Assembly (NCBI GenBank): GCA_030789695.1
Contig: CM061142.1
Location: forward strand, 149,565,266 to 149,629,265
Direction: 5' to 3'
Length of the DNA stretch: 64,000 nucleotides
Source of the DNA: Scilla litardierei
Taxonomy: Eukaryota > Streptophyta > Magnoliopsida > Asparagales > Asparagaceae
Below the pieces are notes generated by a model, which was not told where the DNA came from, did not search any database, and worked only from the letters and a program-made list of their open reading frames with translations. This document shows positions 43,902-54,181 of this stretch, one piece after another. The position numbers and the translations under genes were made by a program. The number at the start of each line of letters is the position of its first letter. The first letter of the stretch is position 1.

Positions 43902-46307
43902 TGTCACGACCCGCTTCCCTAAAATGGAGGCGAGACGTGAAAAGGTCCGCACGAGAGTGGAGCTGTGAAGCCCCAAACCCGATAAGCGTCAATAAAACGT
44001 AAGCAGGTCCCTGTAACCACAACGGAACAATAATAATAACACAAGGAGAGACTGAAATAAAATCTCACATCTCATAAATTGTCCAACATGAAAATAAGTC
44101 CAACATCCAGAAAAGCCACCAGGCTAAAAGAAAGAGTCTAAAGGCCCATAACAAGGCCAACAAAAGCAACGACATAACAAGGTATAGGTGCTACGCACCG
44201 ATAACAAAACAACTGTCTAAACAAAAGTAGAACACAACGAAGACACTAGGACTGGTCCCCAGTGTCCACGTACTCCCCGTCAAACACAAGCTCGGGCTCG
44301 GCGTCAGCAAACACCTCGTCCTCAACAAGGTACTCAGGCTCAGGATCTAACATGTGTCACCCAAAAGAGTAAAGGGGCACATGTCAGCAAGTCTAAAAGA
44401 CTTGGGCAAGGAAACAGAAAGTAAGGCAACTAGCAACCTAGCAGTTTTAGTATGCATGACATGGCAGTTATAACATGAGTGCACAAGTAAGACATAATAA
44501 ACAATAAGCACAAGAGTACAATTATCGGGACAAGACAAGAGTAGCCAAGCTACTAACAATCTCAATCATTTCACGTTGTTTTGTAGATGTTTACGCCCTT
44601 CAGCTGAATGGTACGTCATTCACACCGATCGGCACTAAACACTACCCCACCCCAGAGTTTACGCCTTACAACTGTAGTTGCTGATCAGGCAGACCCCCAG
44701 TTGACTGGCCGCTTAACCCTTACCCCATCCCACACGTAAACAAGCCAGGGTCCCTGTACATGAGCCCAGCAAGTGAGCCAGGGTTGCCCCGCACGGGAGC
44801 TTGTTTTCCTATTTCACAATTCAATATCGAGCGTTGGGGTTTCCAACTACAGGGCTCGCTTCTGGAACACGAGCCAGGAACACAAGCATTGTAGCGAAGC
44901 TACGCAATCACATCAACACTTAAAGAATGCAATGACATGACAATTAATTCGCGTACCGTCAATGGAAAGTAAACATGACATGGTAATTGTGCAACATGAT
45001 ATATGTCGGAACTAGCTTCGTTGCCAAGCTAGTTCCCCAATTTGCGCCTAGGCGAGTATCATTTCGTCGCCTAGCCTCTTTTACGCCTACAACAAGCAAA
45101 TGGCCTAAAACATGGCCTAAACCCTAGGTGGCAAGTTTCACTTGCCTAGCACCGGGAATGACGATCACGAAGGTTCGTCTCGCGGATGCTAATCTACGGG
45201 GGAAATCGCTGTTATGGGGAAACAAACATCAAACAACATGAAATTTCATTAGGGTTTCATAAAAATACAAATAGGATATAAAAACGTCAAGAGATCGATT
45301 TCTTACCGAGAGGAAGCGGAAGAAACACTCCGGAGAACCATAGGACCAGATCGGGAAACAAATGGAGAAGTTTGGAGAATTAGGGTTTTTGGGGGATTTT
45401 GGGGATTTGGTGAGATTTTGGGGAAGATGAGAGGTAGAATGAGTGGATGGAGGGTTTAGATGATGAATCTAGGGCTTGGGATGAAGGAATAGGGCTTGGA
45501 GGAAGATGGGGGCTCAATGGGGGAGAAACTAGGGTTTTGGGTCAAGTGGAGGAAGAAGAAAACGTTTGGGAGGGGTATAAATAGGATGGGCTGGCGGCTG
45601 CCCAGAAATTAGGGTTTTAACACAGATTAGTCGGTCAAAGAGCAACCACTGACCGACTAGTTTGGCAACTAGTCGGTCGGTCGACCAACGCAGACCGACT
45701 AAGTGCAAACAGTAACTTCTGAATGAAAATAGGATTTAGATTTAGTCGGTCCATGAACAAATACTGACCGACTAGTTTAGCATCTAGTCGGTCGATAAAC
45801 GTTCTTAGACCGACTAAGAGTAAACAGTAACTGATACTAAAATTAGATGATGTGTTAGTCGGTTAAAGAAGCATTGCTGACCGACTAGTTTGCAACCTAG
45901 TCGGTCAACCAACGTTCTTAGACCGACTAACGATAAACAGTAACTCCTGAATAATTTAGAAAGCCAACTAGTCGGTCCAAGAAGGATTGCCGACCGACTG
46001 GATCGTCATCTAGTCGGTCGGTGCCCCTTCTTAGGTTAATAAGCACCAAAAGTACCGATACAGAGCGCGGGGCCCGGGATCGATTCCTAAGACTCCTAGG
46101 CTTGATCTAATAGTAAGATACGACCGTTATGAAGTCCGTCACGAATGACATACTTCGAAATCGACGATCCTAAGGAAGAAACGAGAAAACATGACGAAAC
46201 GATCGGAAATGAAAGTTACGGAGACGAAAACCACACATGAGGAGAAAATCCACCAAAACATATATTATATTATAATAAATCCAGATACATGAAAAGCAGT
46301 CGTTACA
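43902..46307 (-). repeat. 3' LTR of element C
   Basis: Adjoins the polypurine tract. It differs from the 5' LTR by a small number of substitutions and a short indel near 46035, where the 5' copy has TACACCGGCTAA. Confidence 0.95.
45627..46038. repeat. TAGTCGGTC palindrome array in the 3' LTR of C
   Basis: Four composite units as in A, ending about 40 bases from a TATA-like CCTATTTATACCC (45575-45587, minus reading). Confidence 0.93.
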
Positions 46308-46321
46308 TCCTCCCCAACTTA
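46308..46321 (-). promoter_or_regulatory. Polypurine tract of element C
   Basis: Minus strand AAGTTGGGGAGGA directly before the 3' LTR. Confidence 0.85.
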
Positions 46322-46353
46322 AGAAAAATTCCGTCCTCGGAATTTCCGAATAC

Positions 46354-49300
46354 TCACGAGTCCGGAAACAAAAGTGGGAAACGCTCTCGCATCTCATCCT
46401 CATTCTCCCAAGTAGACTCTCTAGGTGAGCCGTGTCGCCACATCACCCTCACAAGATTGACAATCTTGTTCCGAAGCGATTTCTGACGCATGTCCAGAAT
46501 CTGCACTGGATGCTGGTCATACGTCATATCGGGGCGAATGGTAATCTCCGAAAAATCCACAGCATGAGATGGATCGCTAATGTATCGACGAAGCTGCGAC
46601 ACATGGAAAACATTGTGAACTCCTTCCAAAGATGGCAGCAAGGCCAAGCGATAAGCTACCTCGCCAACCCTCTCCAAAATGTCAAACGGTCCAATGTATC
46701 GCGGGCTCAACTTCCCTCGCTTCCCAAAACGAATCACACCGCGATTCGGGGAAATCTTCAAGAACACATGGTCGCCCGGCTGAAATTCCAAAGGACGACG
46801 TTTAGCATCCGCCCAATGCTTAAAACGGTCCTGAGCAATTCTCAACCTCTCCCGAATATTCCTGACGATATCCACGGCCTCCACGATCATCTCAGGTCCC
46901 AACAACTCCCGATCACCAACGTCATCCCAACTCAATGGCGATCGACATTTCCTCCCATAAAGAGCGGCGAAAGGCGCCATGCCAATACTCGCCTGGAAGC
47001 TGTTGTTGTAAGAGAACTCCACCAAATGCAGATGGTCCTCCCACGAACCCTTGAAATCCAACATGCACGCCCTCAGCATGTCCTCCAAAATCTGAATCGT
47101 CCTCTCGGACTGGCCATTCGTCTGCGGATGGTACGCCGTGCTGAAACTCAGACGTGTACCCAAGCTCTTCTGCAAACTCTGCCAGAACTGAGATGTGAAC
47201 CTCGTGTCTCTGTCCGACACGATACTCACGGGGACTCCATGAAGTCGCATAACCTCCTGCACGATTCACGTTACATCACTATCCAAACTAGGAAAAGGAA
47301 ATAAAACGGAGAGTAAAAGAATTTTACCTCCATGTATCTCCTTGCTAGCGCCTCAGTGGACTGTCCCACTCGGAACGGAATAAAGTGCGTAGATTTGGTC
47401 AATCGATCTACGATCACCCAAATCGCGTCATTCTGCTTCGGACTCCGAGGTAGTCCAGTCACGAAATCCATAGTGATGTGTTGCCACTTCCACTCCGGAA
47501 TCGAAAGCGGTTGTAGCAACCCGGCCGTACGCTGATGCTCCGCCTTCACTTACTGGCAAACCAAGCACTTGGCTACACTCCGAGCCATACTCCTCTTCAT
47601 ACCATGCCACCAATAATTCAGACGAAGATCCTGGTACATCTTGGTGCCACCAGGATGCACAGAATACGGCGAACTGTGTGCCTCCACCATCAATTCCTCT
47701 CTGATATCCCCAGCTGGCACACACAGCCTGGCTCCAAACCTCAGCGAGCCATCCTCATGAATCAAAAAGTCAGTCCGCAGACCGGCTTCCACCTGCTCCC
47801 GAATCTTCACCAGCTTCGGATCCTCAGCCTGGCCAGCCTTAATCCGATCCACGATCGTCGACTGTACCTGCATGTACATCAACGAAGAAGCCGCCCCAGG
47901 AAGAACAATCTCCACGCCAGACTCACAAAAATCCTGCTGCAACCTCCACTGCGAGGTCAAAATCATCACCGCTGGAAGCCTACTCAAAGCATCAGGGACC
48001 ACATTCACCTTGCCAGGGTGAAACTGCAAATCAATCTCATAATCTGCCATAAGCTCCAACCATCGACGCTGCCGCATGTTGAGCTCCTTCTGAGTGAAAA
48101 TGTACTTCAAGCTTTTGTGATCGGTGAAAATCTTCACTTTCTCACTCAGCATGAAGTGCCTCCAAATCTTAAGAGCAAACACAACGGCAGCCAACTCCAA
48201 ATCATGTGTCGGGTAATTCTTCTCATGAACCTTAAGCTGACGAGACGCATACGCCACAACATGCCCATGCTGATGCAACACACAACCGAGACCCTTGCCA
48301 GAAGCATCGCAAAAGATCTCAAATCCACCGCTGCGATCAGGCACAACAAGAATAGGGGCAGTCGTCAACCTCCCCTTCAGAACACCAAAAGCACTCTCGC
48401 AATCACCTGACCAAACAAAAGCAACTTCCTTCCGCGTCAACCTGGTCATTGGCTCAGTAATACGAGAAAAGTCCTTAATGAATCGCCGATAATAACCAGC
48501 AAGTCCAAGGAAACTCCGAATCTCAGACGCAGACGACGGAACAGGCCACTCCCTGATGGCCCTAATCTTCTCGGGATCCACTGAAATACCATCTCCAGTC
48601 ACCACATGCCCGAGAAAAGCAACTCTATCTAGCCAGAACTCGCACTTCGAAAACTTAGCATACAAACGATGCTTCCTCAAGATCTCCAACACCGTCCTTA
48701 AGTGCGAGGCATGCTCTTCCTCCGACTTCGAATAGATCAGAATGTCGTCAATGAAGATAACGACAAACTTATCCAAAAAGTCGTAGAAAATCAGGTTCAT
48801 CAGATTCATGAAAACTGCGGGTGCGTTAGTTACGCCAAAAGGCATAACCACAAACTCATAGTGTCCATACTTCGTCCTGAACGCTGTCTTCGGAACATCA
48901 TCCTTCTTCACCTTCAACTGATGGTAACCACTCCTCAAATCCAACTTAGAAAACACCCTCGAACCTCCAAGCTGATCAAAAATATCATCGATGCGAGGCA
49001 ACGGGTATTTATTCTTAATGGTCACCGCATTCAACTCCCGATAGTCCACGCACATGCGACGCGAACCATCCTTCTTCTTCACCAGCAACACCGGTGCTCC
49101 CTACGGAGACACGCTAGGATTAATATAACCCTTCTGCAAAAGCTCATCCAACTGCTTCTGCAACTCTTCCAATTCTGCAGGTGCCATACGATACGGCACC
49201 TTCGAAATCGGCTGCGCACCTGGAACAAGATCGATAGAAAATTCCAAAGCCTGATCAGGCGGCAAACCAGACATCTCCTCGGGGAAGACGTCGCCAAAAT

Positions 49301-49747
49301 CTCGCACCACAGCTGGCCACTCCAGCTCCATCTGCATAGCCACAACCTCCACCGGCCTGGCCCGAAATCTGACAGGACCAAGCGAACTGCTACCACGACT
49401 GAACTCAAATACTGGATGTCCGGGAATCTCGAACACCACCTTCTTCCTCTGACAGTCGATCGTAGCATAGAAGCTCGCAAGCCAGTCTATCCCAAGAACT
49501 GCATCATAGTTGATGATGTCGTGGACAATGAAATCAGCGAAAAGCTCATGTCCACAGACCACCAACAAGCAGGAATTGCAACCACGATGCACCGAGACCA
49601 CGCCATTCCCTGTAACGATATTCCAACTCTTGGGAAGAGGGGACGTCGACAAGGAATGCCTCTCCACGAAGCTCCGAGAAATAATACACATCGATGCACC
49701 AGAGTCAAAGAGGACTCGTGCAGGAAATGTGCAAACCAAAACCACAC
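46354..49747 (-). pseudogene. Ty3/gypsy Pol of element C
   Basis: From the predicted acceptor: protease [12 protein letters not shown], reverse transcriptase with [13 protein letters not shown], RNase H (FCDASG, HDLELAA, FTDHKS), and integrase zinc region ([20 protein letters not shown]). After the intron come VSDRDT and GQSERT, then [18 protein letters not shown] and a chromodomain-like end WRHGSPRESTWENEDEM. Stops: TAG at 49101-49103 replaces TGG in SPWGAP, and TAA at 47550-47552 replaces CAA in CQQVKAEHQ. Otherwise full length and collinear with A and B. Confidence 0.93.
47257..47327 (-). other. Predicted 71-nt integrase intron in element C
   Basis: Donor ATGGAG/GTAAAA, T-rich middle, acceptor TCGTGCAG/GAGGTT. 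Joining gives RYME-EVMRLHG, phase 0. Element A has exactly the joined sequence at this place. Confidence 0.7.
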
Positions 49748-49860
49748 CTAACAATCAATTAATAATCAAACCCTAGTCTAGCAAACAACCATGTTCAAGC
49801 AAACAACATAATCTAATAATCAAAACCAGCTAGGAAAGTGACAACTAGAGTGAGGATTAC
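49748..49860 (-). other. Predicted 113-nt gag-pol intron in element C
   Basis: Donor ATCACAG/GTAATC and acceptor TTGTTAG/GTGTGG. Joining gives EVITG-VVLVC in frame. Confidence 0.65.
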
Positions 49861-50991
49861 CTGTGATAACCTCATCCACAGCCTCGCTCTCCGCAGCGGT
49901 CATCAGAAAAGCCTGCCTCCTCGGCGGAACAGCCTGCCGAAAAGCCTGTCCCTGCGGAACAAGAGCTGCTCCACGTCCAGCAGGAACAGACGCTCGCTGC
50001 TGCAACGGCTGTGCTACAACAGGTGCCCTCCGCAGCGGACCCGCATGCCGACAATCCCTCACGACATGGGAAGCATCACCACACACCAAACACTGGCCCA
50101 AAAACTTTCGACACTGATCCTTGATGTGGCCAGGCTTGCCGCAGAAATGGCAAGTCTTCAGAATAGCCCTCCTGGCCTCTTAAACTGAGCAGACTGATTA
50201 GGCCTGAATCCAGGTCTAACCACAGCTCTCGCCAGTTCCACAGGCCTCTTCACAGCACCAACAATAGACCCCCTCCTCTGGTTCACGAGCAGCTCCTGCC
50301 TCTTGGCTGCTACTAGAACCTTCTGATAAGACTCCCGGTCAGAAGAGGTCACAAAACTCTGGAGCTCCGAAGCAAGTCCCTGCAGGAACCTCTGAGCTCT
50401 CTCCTCAGCGTCCTGCACCATCTTTGGTGCAAACCGACTCAGCCTCATGAACTCTTGGTGATATAGGTCCACCGATGAGCTCCCCTGCTTCAAATCGATA
50501 AAACGATGCAGCATCTCTTCCCTGGCAGCTTTCGGGAAGAACTCACCCTCAAATCTGGCCTTGAAGGTAGCCCAAGCTATCGGCTCCACCAACATCTTCT
50601 CTTCTGCATCCCACCAATTCTGAGCATTATCCTTGAGTTGTCTCTTCGCCAAATCAACCCATCCAGCCGGGGTGATCTTGGCCATCTTCAAATTGTCCTC
50701 GATGTTCCGAATCCACTCATCGGCAGCCAGAGGACCCTCAGACCCATCAAAATATGCGGGACCCAGCTCCCGAAATTGCTTCGCTCCTGGCTCAGAGCGA
50801 GGGGCATCCGGAATAGCCCGGGCAGCTCAAGCAAGTGGAGCATTCTGGACTTGCAGGAGCACGCCCTGCTGCACTTGCATCATCTGGAGCATCATCCGCA
50901 TCATCTCACCGTTGGTGGGTTCCCGCTCAGGCTCCTCCTCATGAGGGATCGCACCACTACCCCCACCACGGGTGAAACGTCTTCCTACCAT
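49861..50991 (-). pseudogene. Gag of element C with one stop and one frameshift
   Basis: Starts MVGRRFTRGGGSGAIPH at 50991. TGA at 50827-50829 replaces CGA. The gag domain (KRQLKDNAQNWWDAEE to ERAQRFLQG) is intact. A one-base deletion near 50165 in KRPGGP shifts the frame just before the first zinc knuckle. The first knuckle (TCHFCGKPGHIKDQC) and the second (CLVCGDASHVVRDC) are readable in the next frame, ending at AVDEVITG and the splice donor. Confidence 0.92.
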
Positions 50992-52540
50992 CTAGTGACA
51001 CAGAAAACGAATCAGATTAGACTCATAGCTTATGACATCGGACGTCGAACTTAGTTTATTGGACATTCTAATATTATTATCGCTCTTCCGATAATCGCAG
51101 TTACAGAAGGACCTGCATGGGCCACCAACAAAACCTGTCACGACCCGCTTCCCTAAAATGGAGGCGAGACGTGAAAAGGTCCGCACGAGAGTGGAGCTGT
51201 GAAGCCCCAAACCCGATAAGCGTCAATAAAACGTAAGCAGGTCCCTGTAACCACAACGGAACAACAATAATAACACAAGGAGAGACTGAAATAAAATCTC
51301 ACATCTCATAAATTGTCCAACATGAAAATAAGTCCAACATCCAGAAAAGCCACCAGGCTAAAAGAAAGAGTCTAAAGGCCCAGAACAAGGCCAACAAAAG
51401 CAACGACATAACAAGGTATAGGTGCTACGCACCGATAACAAAACAACTGTCTAAACAAAAGTAGAACACAACGAAGACACTAGGACTGGTCCCCAGTGTC
51501 CACGTACTCCCCGTCAAACACAAGCTCGGGCTCGGCGTCAGCAAACACCTCGTCCTCAACAAGGTACTCAGGCTCAGGATCTAACATGTGTCACCCAAAA
51601 GAGTATACGGGCACATGTCAGCAAGTCTAAAAGACTTGGGCAAGGAAACAGAAAGTAAGGCAACTAGCAACCTAGCAGTTTTAGTATGCATGACATGGCA
51701 GTTATAACATGAGTGCACAAGTAAGACATGATAAACAATAAGCACAAGAGTACAATTATCAGGACAAGACAAGAGTAGCCAAGCTACTAACAATCTCAAT
51801 CATTTCACGTTGTTTTGTAGATGTTTACGCCCTTCAGCTGAATGGTACGTCATTCACACCGATCGGCACTAAACACTATCCCACCCCAGAGTTTACGCCT
51901 TACAACTGCAGTTGCTGATCAGGCAGACCCCCAGTTGACTGGCCGCTTAACCCTTACCCCATCCCACACGTAAACAAGCCAGGGTCCCTGTACATGAGCC
52001 CAGCAAGTGAGCCAGGGTTGCCCCGCACGGGAGCTTGTTTTCCTATTTCACAATTCAATATCGAGCGTTGGGGTTTCCAACTACAGGGCTCGCTTCTGGA
52101 ACACGAGCCAGGAACACAAGCATTGTAGCGAAGCTACGCAATCACATCAACACTTAAAGAATGCAATGACATGACAATTAATTCGCGTACCGTCAATGGA
52201 AAGTAAACATGACATGGTAATTGTGCAACATGATATATGTCGGAACTAGCTTCGTTGCCAAGCTAGTTCCCCAATTTGCGCCTAGGCGAGTATCATTTCG
52301 TCGCCTAGCCTCTTTTACGCCTACAACAAGCAAATGGCCTAAAACATGGCCTAAACCCTAGGTGGCAAGTTTCACTTGCCTAGCACCGGGAATGACGATC
52401 ACGAAGGTTCGTCTCGCGGATGCTAATCTACGGGGGAAATCGCTGTTATGGGGAAACAAACATCAAACAACATGAAATTTCATTAGGGTTTCATAAAAAT
52501 ACAAATAGGATATAAAAACGTCAAGAGATCGATTTCTTAC
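50992..52540 (-). other. Predicted 1549-nt leader intron of element C
   Basis: Donor CTCTCG/GTAAGAAAT in the 5' LTR; acceptor TTTTCTGTGTCACTAG directly before the gag ATG; branch-like TCTAAT upstream. Same design as in A. Confidence 0.55.
51101..51250 (-). promoter_or_regulatory. U5-leader stem and primer region of element C
   Basis: LTR arm GCAGGTCCCTGTAA (51237-51250) is complementary to leader TTACAGAAGGACCTGC (51101-51116). Putative primer site TTGGTGGCCCATGCAGG next to the LTR end at 51136. Confidence 0.6.
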
Positions 52541-53546
52541 CGAGAGGAAGCGGAAGAAACACTCCGGAGAACCATAGGACCAGATCGGGAAACAAATGGA
52601 GAAGTTTGAAGAATTAGGGTTTTTGGGGGATTTTGGGGATTTGGTGAGATTTTGGGGAAGATGAGAGGTAGAATGAGTGGATGGAGGGTTTAGATGATGA
52701 ATCTAGGGCTTGGGATGAAGGAATAGGGCTTGGAGGAAGATGGGGGCTCAATGGGGGAGAAACTAGGGTTTTGGGTCGAGTGGAGGAAGAAGAAAACGTT
52801 TGGGAGGGGTATAAATAGGATGGGCTGGCGGCTGCCCAGAAATTAGGGTTTTAACACAGATTAGTCGGTCAAAGAGCAACCACTGACCGACTAGTTTGGC
52901 AACTAGTCGGTCGGTCGACCAACGCAGACCGACTAAGTGCAAACAGTAACTTCTGAACGAAAATAGGATTTAGATTTAGTCGGTCCATGAACAAATACTG
53001 ACCGACTAGTTTAGCATCTAGTCGGTCGATGATCGTTCTTAAACCGACTAAGAGTAAACAGTAACTGATACTAAAATTAGATGATGTGTTAGTCGGTTAA
53101 AGAAGCATTGCCGACCGACTAGTTTGCAACCTAGTCGGTCAACCAACGTTCTTAGACCGACTAACGATAAACAGTAACTCCTGAATAATTTAGAAAGCCA
53201 ACTAGTCGGTCCAAGAAGGATTGCCGACCGACTGGATCGTCATCTAGTCGGTCGGTGCCCCTTCTTACACCGGCTAATAAGCACCAAAAGTACCGATACG
53301 GAGCGCGGGGCCCCGGGATCGATTCCTAAGACTCCTAGGCTTGATCTAATAGTAAGATACGACCGTTATGAAGTCCGTCACGAATGACATACTTCGAAAT
53401 CGACGATCCTAAGGAAGAAACGAGAAAACACGACGAAACGATCGGAAATGAAAGTTACGGATACGAAAACCACACATGAGGAGAAAATCCACCAAAACAT
53501 ATATTATATTATAATAAATCCAGATACATGAAAAGCAGTCGTTACA
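51136..53546 (-). repeat. 5' LTR of element C
   Basis: 2411 bases, TGTCACGACC..CGTTACA. TATA-like CCTATTTATACCC (minus) at about 52808-52820. Confidence 0.95.
52861..53278. repeat. TAGTCGGTC palindrome array in the 5' LTR of C
   Basis: Four composite units, with linkers containing AAACAGTAACT. Loop sequences are close to those of A. Confidence 0.93.
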
Positions 53547-54136
53547 CGAATCCTCTCTTGGTCATTACTCTCCTCATACGCTTCAAGTGACACCCAATCA
53601 AAAACCTTTCGATAGGCCTAGCCTCGAAGCTAAGTCAGTGATCTAAGTGGCACTGTTCATGCACAGGTTCGTAAAATGACCTCAAGTTAAAAGACCACTT
53701 GCCTATCATCACTAAAAGTTATCATTGACAGATTGGTCAATACAACCATATGATAACTCTTGTGGATCGTTCAGTGAGCTCATTCTCTAATGAGCACCTG
53801 TGTCTCTTCTTCGACTTCGCCAAGTCAAACGATTATGAGATCATCGCCACCGCTAAACGGTGAAGACTAAGACACAGTGGTTTATCCGATGTTTCGATAT
53901 CCTTGGCTCGAAACATCTACGACCACGAACCCTTTTAGACTTATGCTACAGACGGTCAAACATTTCTTCATGATCGAGATACTCATCCCAATACATGTTT
54001 GACCTTGCATAAAGTCTCAGGATTTTACCTAAGTCAATATCTAATGTTTACTACATTATTGATTAACTTAGATAAAACTATACCAAACAGCTTACTGTTA
54101 TTTCGAACAAGATGTTTGTGCTATTCACTCAGATAT

Positions 54137-54181
54137 AGGATGCCTCGAGGGCATTATCTCTAAACATCTCCCACTTGCACT
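54137..54181 (-). repeat. Second polypurine tract and LTR-start-like junction inside D
   Basis: In minus reading GAGTGCAAGTGGGAGA is followed by TGTTTAGAGATAATGCCCTC, which mirrors the real D junction (GTGCAAGTGGGAGA then TGTTGGGGGATATGCCCTC). It looks like a remnant 3' LTR start of a related element embedded in D. Confidence 0.55.

Larger units (their letters stand above)
43902..53546 (-). mobile_element. Ty3/gypsy retrotransposon C, nested in D
   Basis: LTRs of 2406 and 2411 bases with perfect duplication CGAAT (43897-43901, 53547-53551). LTR ends match those of A (TGTCACGACCCGCTTCC..CGTTACA) but the R/U5 part differs, so A and C are related families or subfamilies. It is the innermost of three nested insertions. 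Confidence 0.96.
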
